Positions 22,813-29,679 of a stretch of 64,000 nucleotides of DNA are shown one piece after another (within the stretch, counting starts at the first letter, position 1; every line of letters begins with the position of its first letter). The notes beneath the pieces are model-generated. The model worked only from the letters and a program-made list of their open reading frames with translations. It made no database searches and had not been told where the DNA came from. The position numbers and the translations under genes are program-made. Source of the DNA: SZAS-103 sp964449135. GTDB lineage: Bacteria > Pseudomonadota > Gammaproteobacteria > Xanthomonadales > Xanthomonadaceae. Where the stretch lies: assembly GCA_964449135.1 (NCBI GenBank), contig CAYUXZ010000007.1, positions 8,976-72,975 on the forward strand. The letters are read 5' to 3'.

Positions 22813-23516
22813 AGTTGCTTGCGTTCGAAACCGCGACGGAAGCCTGTTCGGTCGCGCTGTGGGTGGACGGCGACGTGCGCGAGCGCTTCGAGATCGCGCC
22901 GCGCCGTCATGCCGAACTCGCGCTGCCATGGGCCGATGCGCTGCTTGCGGAGGCAGGCATCGCAAAATCGCAACTCGACGCGATCGCGGTCGGCCGCGGC
23001 CCGGGTGCGTTCACCGGCGTGCGGCTCGCGGTCGCGATCGCGCAGGGCATTGGGCTCGCACTCGACCGGCCGGTGGTGCCGGTGTCGACGCTCGCGGCGC
23101 TGGCGATGCAAGGCGAGGGAAATGGTGAGCGCGTGCTTGCCGCGATCGACGCGCGCATGGGCGAGATCTATCTCGGCGAATTCGCGCGCGATGCCGACGG
23201 GTTCGTCGCACCGTTGCACGAGGAGCGGCTTGCGCGGCCGGATGCGGTGGATTTTCTCGGCGATGCGAACTGGATCGGCATCGGCACCGGATTCGCAGCC
23301 GAGCAGGGAGCGTTGGTGCGCGCGCTGGGTCCACGGCTGATTCGATACGAAGCCGATGCCTTGCCGCACGCCGCCGATGTCGCGCGGCTCGCGGCACGCG
23401 CGTTCGCGAACGGCGGAGCGGTCGCGCCCGAGCGCGTCGAGCCGGCCTACCTGCGCGACCAGGTCGCGCTCACGCTCGCCGAGCAGCAGGCTGCGCGCGA
23501 AAAGGGGTCAGAGTAA
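22809..23516 (+). CDS. tsaB: tRNA threonylcarbamoyladenosine biosynthesis protein TsaB
   Basis: A 235-residue protein that partners TsaD (with TsaE) to transfer threonylcarbamoyl to A37 of ANN-decoding tRNAs. The N-terminus LLAFETATEACSVAL and GRGPGAFTGVRLAVAIAQG are diagnostic of the ASKHA-fold TsaB family. It overlaps the VOC gene by four bases. Unusually, the last residues (KGSE) and the TAA stop are contributed by the left arm of a REP-like inverted repeat beginning at 23500, so the native C-terminus has been replaced by repeat sequence. The change lies beyond the conserved fold and probably leaves function intact. Confidence 0.93.
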   Translation: MKLLAFETATEACSVALWVDGDVRERFEIAPRRHAELALPWADALLAEAGIAKSQLDAIAVGRGPGAFTGVRLAVAIAQGIGLALDRPVVPVSTLAALAMQGEGNGERVLAAIDARMGEIYLGEFARDADGFVAPLHEERLARPDAVDFLGDANWIGIGTGFAAEQGALVRALGPRLIRYEADALPHAADVARLAARAFANGGAVAPERVEPAYLRDQVALTLAEQQAAREKGSE

Positions 23517-23582
23517 ATTTTCCACCGGCACTTTCTGGACAGCGCGAGGAATTCACTGGAAAACTTTACTCTGACCCCTTTT
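23500..23582. repeat. REP-like long inverted repeat (GGGGTCAGAGTAAA type)
   Basis: Two 24-25-base arms face each other: 23500-23523 begins AAAAGGGGTCAGAGTAAA and ends TTTTCC; 23558-23582 is its reverse complement with one extra base. The 34-base centre has no further strong pairing. Sequences of this GGGGTCAGAGTAAA type are, to my knowledge, associated with REP-mobilising Y1 (RAYT/IS200-like) transposases in proteobacteria. No transposase is present here. The left arm supplies the tsaB stop codon. Confidence 0.85.
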
Positions 23583-23593
23583 CGACAAGAGCG

Positions 23594-23638
23594 ATCCCCG
23601 CCTGCGCGGGGATGACTTGCAAGCTGCGCTTGCAAGTC
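23594..23638. repeat. Two tandem hairpins overlapping the msrA stop codon
   Basis: The hairpin at 23594-23613 (ATCCCCGC, loop CTGC, GCGGGGAT) belongs to the very common bacterial class of intergenic palindromes with an ATCCCCGC core; a related one is at 54562-54605. The hairpin at 23614-23638 has a perfect 10-bp stem (GACTTGCAAG) and loop CTGCG. It reaches into the msrA stop codon at 23637-23639. With the REP-like repeat just before it, the whole tsaB-msrA convergent gap is repeat-derived and could terminate both transcripts. Confidence 0.75.
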
Positions 23639-24335
23639 ACTTGTGCGCAGCGGTTCCCCACACGGCCTGCAGGCGGCGGTCGCGGCCGCAGCCGAGGCGG
23701 TACTGCTCGTAGTATTGCGGGTTCTTCAGGGTGAACTGCTGGTGGTATTCCTCGGCCGGGTAGAACGCGCCGGCGGCGACGATCTGCACTGCGATCGGCT
23801 TGCCGAAGCGCGATTTGAGCGAATCCTTGTAGGCCTGCGCCTGCTTCATCTGCCCGGCGTCGTGCGCGAAGATCATGCTGCGGTATTCGTCGCCGATATC
23901 GCAGGCCTGGCCGCCGACCTGGGTCGGGTCGATGTCGTGCCAGTAGATGTCGAGCAGCTTCGCGTAGCTGATTTTTGCCGGATCGTAGTGCACCTCGACG
24001 GTTTCCACGTGGCCGGTGGTGCCGGTGGAAACCGCGTCGTAGCTCGGACTTTTCACGTGCCCGCCAGAATAGCCGGAGATCGCCTTGATCACGCCCGGCA
24101 CCTTGTCGAACGCGCGCTCCATCGTCCAGAAGCAGCCGCCGGCGAAGGTCGCGACTGCGTATTTCGCGCCGGCGATGGTGTTGACCAGCGTCGTGCCGTT
24201 GGCGGGTGCTGCGTGCACGGTATTCATAGCCGCAGTTGCGGTGCTGGCCGGAGTCGTCGCGCCGTGCGCGGCGAACGCGAACGCGATGCCCAGCGCGAGC
24301 GCGCAGGCGGTGATGGAAAAGGTCGTCTTGCGCAT
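23637..24335 (-). CDS. msrA: Peptide methionine-S-sulfoxide reductase MsrA, exported
   Basis: A 232-residue enzyme that reduces the S-epimer of methionine sulfoxide in proteins. A Sec-type signal peptide (residues 1 to about 25, ending FAAHGA) and an Ala/Thr-rich linker precede the catalytic domain. The active-site cysteine is in AGGCFWTMERAF, and the family segments GYSGGHVKSPSYDAVSTG, HVETVEVHYDP and AAGAFYPAEEYHQQF are intact. The ATG at 24335 lies one base beyond the msrB stop, so msrB-msrA read as one unit. Export suggests repair of periplasmic proteins. Confidence 0.95.
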   Translation of the reverse strand: MRKTTFSITACALALGIAFAFAAHGATTPASTATAAMNTVHAAPANGTTLVNTIAGAKYAVATFAGGCFWTMERAFDKVPGVIKAISGYSGGHVKSPSYDAVSTGTTGHVETVEVHYDPAKISYAKLLDIYWHDIDPTQVGGQACDIGDEYRSMIFAHDAGQMKQAQAYKDSLKSRFGKPIAVQIVAAGAFYPAEEYHQQFTLKNPQYYEQYRLGCGRDRRLQAVWGTAAHK

Positions 24336-24336
24336 T

Positions 24337-24852
24337 TCAGGTCCTCAAGGCGGGCAGCGGCAGCCCCCGCGGAATGAAGTTCAGGGCCACGCCATTGTTG
24401 CACCAGCGCTGGCCGCGCGGCGCGGGGCCGTCGTCGAACACATGGCCCTGGTGGCCGCCGCAGCGGATGCAATGGTATTCGGTGCGTTTCTCGCCGAGCA
24501 ACTTGTAGTCGTCCTTGAAACCGATGTGCCCTTCGATGCAATTGGTGAAGCTGGGCCAGCCGGTGCCGCTGTCGAACTTGTTCGCGCTGGGGAACAGCGG
24601 CAGGAAACAGGCCGCGCAGACGAAGGTCCCGCCGCGATGTTCGTCCAGCAGCGCGCTGCTGCCGGCGCGCTCGGTGCCTTCCTCGAACAGCACCTCAAAG
24701 GCGGCCGGCGAGAGCAGCTTGCGCCACGCAACCTTGGGTTTGCGCAGCGGCGGAATGACCGTGCTGAACGCCTGGCCCGCGCGAACGAGCGGGGCGAGCA
24801 ATGGCAGCGTGGCCAGCGCAGCGAGGGATTGCAGCAGGTTGCGACGTCGCAT
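24337..24852 (-). CDS. msrB: Peptide methionine-R-sulfoxide reductase MsrB, probably Tat-exported
   Basis: A 171-residue enzyme for the R-epimer of methionine sulfoxide, first gene of the msrB-msrA pair. The N-terminus MRRRNLLQSLAAL and the following hydrophobic run resemble a twin-arginine signal. The catalytic domain has the zinc CxxC pairs in CAACFLPLF and CIRCGGHQGHVFDDGP, FDSGTGWPSF, and the catalytic cysteine in RWCNNGVALNF. The start at 24852 was chosen to begin with the signal peptide; an in-frame ATG at 24912 would add 20 basic residues. The pairing and export match the periplasmic repair role of its partner. Confidence 0.92.
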   Translation of the reverse strand: MRRRNLLQSLAALATLPLLAPLVRAGQAFSTVIPPLRKPKVAWRKLLSPAAFEVLFEEGTERAGSSALLDEHRGGTFVCAACFLPLFPSANKFDSGTGWPSFTNCIEGHIGFKDDYKLLGEKRTEYHCIRCGGHQGHVFDDGPAPRGQRWCNNGVALNFIPRGLPLPALRT

Positions 24853-24995
24853 GAATGCTCCACGAACACGCCGACGGATCGCCGGCAACGGAATCAGGAT
24901 TCGCCAAGGCATGTTTGGCGCGCGTGAACGAAGCGATTGGGCCGTTCATGCGATTGGACGTCGAAGCGCCCGATTCCTTACAACTCCTGCACGCA

Positions 24996-25241
24996 TCAGC
25001 CCCGGAACTTCCACCAAGGACGTTTCTGCCTCGCTTTCACGCTGACCTTGACGTTGGCGCCGGCAAGGTTCGCGACCTGGTCGATCGCCTGCTGGATCTT
25101 GGTGCCGTCCTGACCTGCGAACCTGATGGAAGTTCCGCAATGCGGGCAGGCGCGGCTGCTGCCCGGAACCAGCGCCGCCAGCGGCAGGCTGAAATCGCGA
25201 TGGCAGTGCGGGCAGCGCAGCGTGGTTTCGAGTCCGGACAT
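24996..25241 (-). CDS. Small zinc-ribbon protein
   Basis: An 81-residue protein with two CxxC knuckles, LRCPHCHRDF and RACPHCGTSI (residues about 9-14 and 32-37), forming a zinc-ribbon fold. A lysine-rich C-terminal tail (VKVSVKARQKRPWWKF) could bind nucleic acid or membrane. It starts 18 bases after the ATP-grasp gene and is probably co-transcribed with it. Function unknown. Confidence 0.75.
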   Translation of the reverse strand: MSGLETTLRCPHCHRDFSLPLAALVPGSSRACPHCGTSIRFAGQDGTKIQQAIDQVANLAGANVKVSVKARQKRPWWKFRG

Positions 25242-25259
25242 GCGGTGGCCTCGCGAAGG

Positions 25260-26060
25260 TCAGGCGTTGCTGGCGACGCGCGCCACGGGATCGCGCCGCA
25301 TCAGGCTCTCGCCGAGTTCCATCTGTTCGAGGAACGCGGCGAACAGCGGACCCAGGCTCGCGCCGAAGCGCGGGTTGATCTCGAAGACCAGCGGCTGCCT
25401 GCCGAGCAGCTTGTAGTTGAAGCAGCACAAGCCCTCGAAACCGATCGCCGCAAGGATTTTTCCGAACAGGTCCAGGTGCGCGCAATCCACGACCGCGCGA
25501 CCGCAGTCCGGTTCGCGCCCCTTGATGAAGACCTCGCGCTCGAACGTGAACTCCAGCGTCGTCGAGCACACCACGCGCCCGCGCTTGAACAGCACGTGCG
25601 TGGTGTATTCGGTCCGGCCCGGGATGTATTCCTGCCGGAAGAAATCCGGGTCCACCAGCCGCTCCGCGTACTGCGCCTCGTCGGCGGTGTCGCTGACGAT
25701 GCGGCTGTTCGCACCCCATTCGTCGCTGCGCTTCTTGAGGATGTACGGAAACGGCTGGAACAGGCCCATCATCGGCACGCAATCGGGATAGCCGTGTTGC
25801 TCGATCGCGCGGTTGAGCAGCAGCTTGTCGTCGCAGAGCGCGACGCTCTCCGGCGTCGGGATGGGAATCGGATTGTCCGCGACGTCGTCGCGGCGCGCGT
25901 GCAGTTCGCGCAGCGCCTGCATGTCGAGCGGAACGATGAGGTCGTGTTCGCGCAGGGCGGCGTGCGCGAAATCGGCGAACGCGATCGCGTGATCCGTGGT
26001 TTCGAAGCCGGATCGGATGTCGGCTTCCCAGTCGGGCTTGATGGAGAACAGGATCTTCAT
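25260..26060 (-). CDS. ATP-grasp domain protein of unknown substrate
   Basis: A 266-residue protein with an ATP-grasp C-terminal half. RQEYIPGRTEYTTHVLF, LFGKILAAIGFEGLCCFNYK and VFEINPRFGAS (the Mg-binding Glu and Asn of ATP-grasp) are visible at about residues 140-235. The N-terminal 90 residues look like a pre-ATP-grasp domain (DLIVPLDMQALRELHARRDD, then PESVALCDDKLLLNRAIEQHG). Such enzymes ligate a carboxylate to an amine or thiol through an acyl phosphate. No peptide substrate or partner synthetase is adjacent apart from the zinc-ribbon gene, so the reaction is open. Confidence 0.75.
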   Translation of the reverse strand: MKILFSIKPDWEADIRSGFETTDHAIAFADFAHAALREHDLIVPLDMQALRELHARRDDVADNPIPIPTPESVALCDDKLLLNRAIEQHGYPDCVPMMGLFQPFPYILKKRSDEWGANSRIVSDTADEAQYAERLVDPDFFRQEYIPGRTEYTTHVLFKRGRVVCSTTLEFTFEREVFIKGREPDCGRAVVDCAHLDLFGKILAAIGFEGLCCFNYKLLGRQPLVFEINPRFGASLGPLFAAFLEQMELGESLMRRDPVARVASNA

Positions 26061-26090
26061 TTCGTCGTGCCGGGCCGGATGGGTGGGCGA

Positions 26091-26471
26091 TCAGGCGCTG
26101 CGCGGCAGCGACTGCGCGAACGAGATCGCCAGGCCGTCCGGATCGACGCAGACCGCAAGCCGGATGCCTTCGCCGGGCTGGTCCATCGGCGCCATCACGA
26201 AGCGCGCGCCTCGCGTGGACAGCTGCGTGTAAGTCGCGTCGAGGTCGGCGACCGAGAAACCCAGCGTGCAGGTTCCCGCGCTGGGTCCGCCGCCATGGGG
26301 TTGGTCGGTCGCAGGCGCGTGGTGCAACGCCAGCGTGGTGGCGCCGGTCTCGAACTCGCTCCAGCCCGGCGACTCGAAGCGCAGCGGGATGCCGAGCACG
26401 TCGCGATAGAACGCGACCGAGCGGGCCATGTCGGAGACATTGACCATCGCGTAATCGATCTTGCTGAACAT
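26091..26471 (-). CDS. VOC (glyoxalase) family protein
   Basis: A 126-residue vicinal-oxygen-chelate protein: YAMVNVSDMARSVAFYRDVLG at the start and LAVCVDPDGLAISFAQS at the end are the typical paired beta-alpha-beta segments. It lies 30 bases upstream of the ATP-grasp gene on the same strand. It is not a close copy of the VOC gene at 22417, so this is not a local duplication. The usual metal-binding Glu near the C-terminus is replaced by a Ser/Ala context (AISFAQ), so a binding rather than catalytic role is possible. Confidence 0.8.
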   Translation of the reverse strand: MFSKIDYAMVNVSDMARSVAFYRDVLGIPLRFESPGWSEFETGATTLALHHAPATDQPHGGGPSAGTCTLGFSVADLDATYTQLSTRGARFVMAPMDQPGEGIRLAVCVDPDGLAISFAQSLPRSA

Positions 26472-26516
26472 GGTTCGTCTCCCCCGGACGGAACCCTGAA
26501 ATCAAGTATCCGCCCT

Positions 26517-26540
26517 AACGCGGAGTGGCGCCACCGCGTT
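26517..26540. repeat. GC-rich hairpin between VOC gene and small membrane protein gene
   Basis: AACGCG, two unpaired bases, GTGGC, then GCCAC and CGCGTT form a stem with no real loop. It lies downstream of the small membrane protein gene and upstream of the VOC gene on the minus strand, where it may slow or end transcription. No T-run follows. Confidence 0.45.
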
Positions 26541-26585
26541 GACGCGTCGTTCGCGGGCCTGGTGCGGCAGCCCGCCAGAGGGACG

Positions 26586-26828
26586 TCAGGTCGTCAGCGT
26601 GAGCGCGAGCCAGGGCGCGAGCGTGAAGAACAGGGTGCAGGACTTGTATGCAACGATGCCGGCGTAATTCACCGCATCGAAAGTCTGCTCCGTGATGCGG
26701 AACCAGCGCGCGCTGTGTCGGTACAGCAGGTCGTGCGCGAAACGGGTCACGAGCAGCCAGAGCAGCAGCACGCCGTAATTGATGGCGAACGACCACAGCA
26801 GGAAGGATTTGAGCATGGCGAGGTTCAT
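26586..26828 (-). CDS. Small membrane protein, DUF6868-like
   Basis: An 80-residue protein with two hydrophobic helices (about 4-30 and 57-78) separated by a short polar segment RHSARWFRITEQTFDAVNY. The pattern WF.I..ETFN/D followed by a second helix recalls the DUF6868 family of two-helix membrane proteins. The ATG at 26828 has GGAGG five bases upstream. It lies 92 bases downstream of the GFA-family gene on the same strand. Function unknown. Confidence 0.7.
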   Translation of the reverse strand: MNLAMLKSFLLWSFAINYGVLLLWLLVTRFAHDLLYRHSARWFRITEQTFDAVNYAGIVAYKSCTLFFTLAPWLALTLTT

Positions 26829-26920
26829 GGATGCCTCCGTGAATCGGCGCGGCGGTGAAAACGCAGTCTTGCGGGTACGCCGAATGAATTTCCTCCATCC
26901 CCTTTTCCTGGAAGCGCCGT

Positions 26921-27277
26921 TCAGTCCAGGAATCTCCAGGTATTGGCACCATCGAATCTCCGGACCCGAGTTGACTCGATGACAGACTGATCGAAGTTGC
27001 GGAAGTTGACACCCATCCTGTTCCCTGCGCGACCGATGGGTTCCCAGTGCGTCAAGCAACCGCAGGTCGCGCACCGGCAATGCGCAATGCACTTGTCGCC
27101 CCAAACGTAACGGTCCAGTGCCCCTCTGCGGGCAATGATCTTCACTTGCCGCTTGTCGTAGTAGCCGAAAAGGCCACCGCTGCGGCGGCAGATCGAGCAG
27201 TTGCAACTGGTGAGGCGGCGCGGTTTGCGTGGGACCTGGATCTTCACCGCAACGCAGTGGCATGAACCTGTGAGCAT
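26921..27277 (-). CDS. GFA-family (glutathione-dependent formaldehyde-activating-like) protein
   Basis: A 118-residue protein of the Mss4-like/GFA fold. GSCHCVAV near residue 4, CNCSICRR near 27 and AHCRCATCGC near 62 supply the cysteines for the two zinc sites. The middle segment RGALDRYVWGDKCIAHCRC is typical of the family. The start at 27277 is taken because longer frames read back through the attC site. The ATG stands about 26 bases inside the point where an integron cassette would begin (TTAGGT at 27298-27303), so it is probably a cassette-borne gene. Most members have no proven formaldehyde activity. Confidence 0.82.
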   Translation of the reverse strand: MLTGSCHCVAVKIQVPRKPRRLTSCNCSICRRSGGLFGYYDKRQVKIIARRGALDRYVWGDKCIAHCRCATCGCLTHWEPIGRAGNRMGVNFRNFDQSVIESTRVRRFDGANTWRFLD

Positions 27278-27297
27278 GGCACTGACCTCTTGGTGCG

Positions 27298-27392
27298 ACC
27301 TAACGCCCAAGCTAAGCGGCCGTGCGGGCCGCGACCTACGAAGTCTACTGGAAACTTCATCCCGCACGGTCCGCTTGAGCGCCTAGTTAGCC
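27298..27392 (-). other. Integron attC (59-base element) recombination site
   Basis: On the minus strand the site opens with GGCTAAC (R'', which includes the TAA stop of the upstream gene) and closes with GTTAGGT, a match to the GTTRRRY core R'. Between them the arms pair as GCT/AGC, AAGCGG/CCGCTT and CCGTGCGGG/CCCGCACGG. On the + strand exactly two bases stand out of the helix, T27370 and G27377. Unpaired T and G on the bottom strand are the known orientation signals read by integron integrase. The central 35 bases form the variable terminal structure with a small GAAGT/ACTTC stem. No intI gene lies in the window. Confidence 0.85.
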
Positions 27393-27971
27393 TCCACCTT
27401 TACCTTCGACATGACGAATCAACGCCCTTTTGGCGCTTAGCGGAAACCAAGAAGGTTGATACATGACGATTGGTGCCTTGCCAGTAGGCTTAATCGTGAA
27501 ACGGAACACGAATATTGTCGCTTCGTCCGAGTAGATCCAAGGGGTTGCACTTGCGCTAGGCTCGATTGGGCTAGTCCTCATCGACCACATGCCATCTTGT
27601 ACCAATGGTTTCTTGTCATCACTGACAAGCTCTTCGACTTCGCCGGGCGCAACCTCCTCGATGGTAATTCGTTCAGGGACTTCCGATGATTTGAATCGCA
27701 CGGAAAAGCCCCAGAACATAAGGATTCGCTTTGGATCCTTGCGATCGTGGCCCATCCCAATTCCGGCAACCTCGATCTTGCAGTAGTCGTTTTCCGCAGG
27801 CAGCGGCCCCGCATCGGTTGTCGGAAGGCTTACGACCTTTCCACCAGCAATGGCAAACGGCATGTCCCGAACATCAGAGGCGGAATATCCATCGGGATTC
27901 GCTGCGGAAGGAGTTGTCGAGAACAGCGCCAACAGGGCGGTGGATACGATAAGACCTTTCATGGAGGCTAA
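27304..27971 (-). mobile_element. Solitary integron-type gene cassette
   Basis: The cassette runs from the TTAGCC just upstream of the gene's ATG to the G of the attC core. Its first bases (GTTAGCCTCC before the ATG) are the exact reverse complement of the GGAGGCTAAC at the start of its own attC. This is expected if the 5' end came from the same attC when the cassette was circular. It holds one AT-richer gene whose stop lies in R'', a common cassette layout. It lies between mgtE and the GFA-family gene. With one attC and no integrase it looks like an off-site insertion or the remnant of an array. Confidence 0.75.
27387..27962 (-). CDS. Cassette-encoded secreted protein of unknown function
   Basis: A 191-residue protein with a short Sec-type signal peptide (MKGLIVSTALLALF, cleavage near SAA/NPDG) and a beta-rich mature domain with few recognisable features (YCKIEVAGIGMGHD, MFWGFSVRFKSSEVP, IFVFRFTIKPTGKAP). 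Codon use is visibly AT-richer than the chromosome around it. The gene is flanked by a 13-base inverted repeat (TAGTTAGCCTCCA on one side) and its TAA stop is inside the attC site. Like most integron cassette proteins it has no family I recognise; export suggests a periplasmic or extracellular role. Confidence 0.8.
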   Translation of the reverse strand: MKGLIVSTALLALFSTTPSAANPDGYSASDVRDMPFAIAGGKVVSLPTTDAGPLPAENDYCKIEVAGIGMGHDRKDPKRILMFWGFSVRFKSSEVPERITIEEVAPGEVEELVSDDKKPLVQDGMWSMRTSPIEPSASATPWIYSDEATIFVFRFTIKPTGKAPIVMYQPSWFPLSAKRALIRHVEGKGGG

Positions 27972-28133
27972 CTACTAATAACACCCGTTTTCGGGGCGAT
28001 AAGTCTTATCGTGTCCTTTGGACGCGATGAGATCAAGTCGCGATCTTGTGATTCCGTAAGGAAATTCCTGCGATCGCCTGCGGCACATGCGATGCGCCGG
28101 TTGCATTATCATCCGCAAACGCGCTGATATCGC

Positions 28134-28159
28134 TTATCGCCCCGGTTCGATGGCGATAA
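28134..28159. repeat. Hairpin downstream of mgtE
   Basis: An 8-bp stem, TTATCGCC paired with GGCGATAA, with a 10-base loop, sits about 20 bases after the mgtE stop on the minus strand and is a plausible transcription terminator. Its CTTATCGCCCC edge recurs inverted at 27990-28000, next to the integron cassette boundary. The rest of the 216-base gap between mgtE and the cassette shows no gene. Confidence 0.5.
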
Positions 28160-28178
28160 AAAGCCTCGAACCGTCCGC

Positions 28179-29540
28179 TCAGTGCAGCAGCAGGATGGTT
28201 GCGAGCCCAAGGAAGCTCGCGTAGCCGCAGCAGTCGGTGACGGTGGTGAGGATGGTGCCGCCGGCGAGCGCGGGGTCGATGCCCATGCGTTTCTGCGTGA
28301 GCGGGATGAACACGCCGGCGAGCGCAGCGGCGAGCAGGTTGATCACCATCGCGCAGCCGAACGCGAACGACAGCAGCGGGTCGCGGTAGACCGCGAGCGA
28401 TACGAGGCCGACCACGACGGCCCAGAGCAGGCCGTTGAGGAAGGCGACCGCGAGTTCCTTGCGGATCAGCGGCATCAGGTTGCCCATGCCGACCTGGCCG
28501 AGCGCGAGCGCACGCACGACGATGGTCAGCGTCTGGGTGCCGGCGATGCCGCCCATGCTCGGCACCACCGACATCAGCACCGCGGTCGCGACCACCTTCT
28601 CGAGGACGTGCTGGAAATTGCCGATCACCCACGAGGCGAGGAACGCGGTAAGCAGGTTGATGCCGAGCCAGATCGCGCGCGAACGCGCCGAGCGCGCGAC
28701 CGGCGCGAACAGGTCCACTTCCTCGTCCAGGCCCGCCGCGCCCATCGCCTGGTGCTCGGCCTGTTCGCGGATGATGTCCACGACGTCGTCGATGGTGATG
28801 CGGCCGAGCAGCATGTTGTTCGCGTCCACCACCGGCGCCGAAACCCAGTCGTGGTCGGAGAACTGGTTGGCGACTTCGCCCGCGGGCGTGTGCACGGGGA
28901 TCGCGGGTTGCTCGTCGTCAATGAGTTCGTTGATCGGCGTGGTCGCTTCGTGCGTCAGCAGCGCGCTCAGCGAGATGCGGCCGAGGTACTGGTGGCGGCG
29001 GCTGACCACGAACAGGTGGTCGGTGTGCTCGGGCATTTCGCCGCGCAGGCGCAGGTAGCGCAGGACCACGTCCACGGTCACGTCGGTGCGCACCGTGATC
29101 ACGTCCGGATTCATCAGGCGGCCGGCGGTGTCCTCCGGATACGACAGCACCTGCTCGAGGCGCTCGCGGTTCTCGCGGTCCATGGACTTGAGCACGGTGT
29201 CTATCACCGTGTCGGGCAGGTCCTCGACGAGGTCGGCGAGGTCGTCGATGTCCAGGTCCTCGACCGCGGCGATCAGCTCGTCGGGATCCATGTCCGCGAT
29301 CAGGCCTTCGCGCACTTCGTCGCCGACGTGCACCAGCACCTCGCCGTCGTCGTCCGGATCGACCAGGCCCCAGACCACGTTGCGCTTGGCCGGCGGCAGC
29401 GACTCGAGCAGGTTGCCGATCTCCGCGGGCGCGAGCGTGTTCACGAGCCGCCGCACCGGACCGAGACGGCCGGCGTCCAGCGCTTCGGACAGCATCCGGA
29501 GCTGGCGTGCGGTCTTGTCGTGGCGCGCGATTTCGGCCAT
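28179..29540 (-). CDS. mgtE: Magnesium transporter MgtE
   Basis: A 453-residue Mg2+ channel. The N-terminal superhelical domain (about 1-130) carries acidic repeats such as DLDIDDLADLVEDLP that bind regulatory Mg2+. A CBS pair follows (about 140-260, with GRLMNPDVITV and VVDANNMLLGRITIDDVVDIIREQ), then the connecting helix and five membrane helices with the family signature PSMGGIAGTQTLTIVVRALALGQ. The cytosolic domains close the pore when Mg2+ is high. No riboswitch-like leader was recognised in the 139 bases upstream. In related genomes mgtE often lies next to ptsI, and here only a small lipoprotein gene separates them. Confidence 0.95.
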   Translation of the reverse strand: MAEIARHDKTARQLRMLSEALDAGRLGPVRRLVNTLAPAEIGNLLESLPPAKRNVVWGLVDPDDDGEVLVHVGDEVREGLIADMDPDELIAAVEDLDIDDLADLVEDLPDTVIDTVLKSMDRENRERLEQVLSYPEDTAGRLMNPDVITVRTDVTVDVVLRYLRLRGEMPEHTDHLFVVSRRHQYLGRISLSALLTHEATTPINELIDDEQPAIPVHTPAGEVANQFSDHDWVSAPVVDANNMLLGRITIDDVVDIIREQAEHQAMGAAGLDEEVDLFAPVARSARSRAIWLGINLLTAFLASWVIGNFQHVLEKVVATAVLMSVVPSMGGIAGTQTLTIVVRALALGQVGMGNLMPLIRKELAVAFLNGLLWAVVVGLVSLAVYRDPLLSFAFGCAMVINLLAAALAGVFIPLTQKRMGIDPALAGGTILTTVTDCCGYASFLGLATILLLH

Positions 29541-29679
29541 CGGATCCCCGGTGTCGCGGATTCAATTACAAACGGCCGAATGGTTGATTCGTCCGTCCGT
29601 CGTGCGATGGATCGACGCGATCAGGGATCGAGGCAATCGTCCTGTATTATCGTGCACTTTCATTGCAGCAGGAACCTTC

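Noticed and set aside
26517..26540. Possible second attC site downstream of the small membrane protein gene, with GTTAGGG on the minus strand.
   Set aside because: The paired region is only 24 bases, shorter than any known attC, the core ends in G rather than a pyrimidine, and the expected R'' box is missing. It reads better as a simple hairpin.
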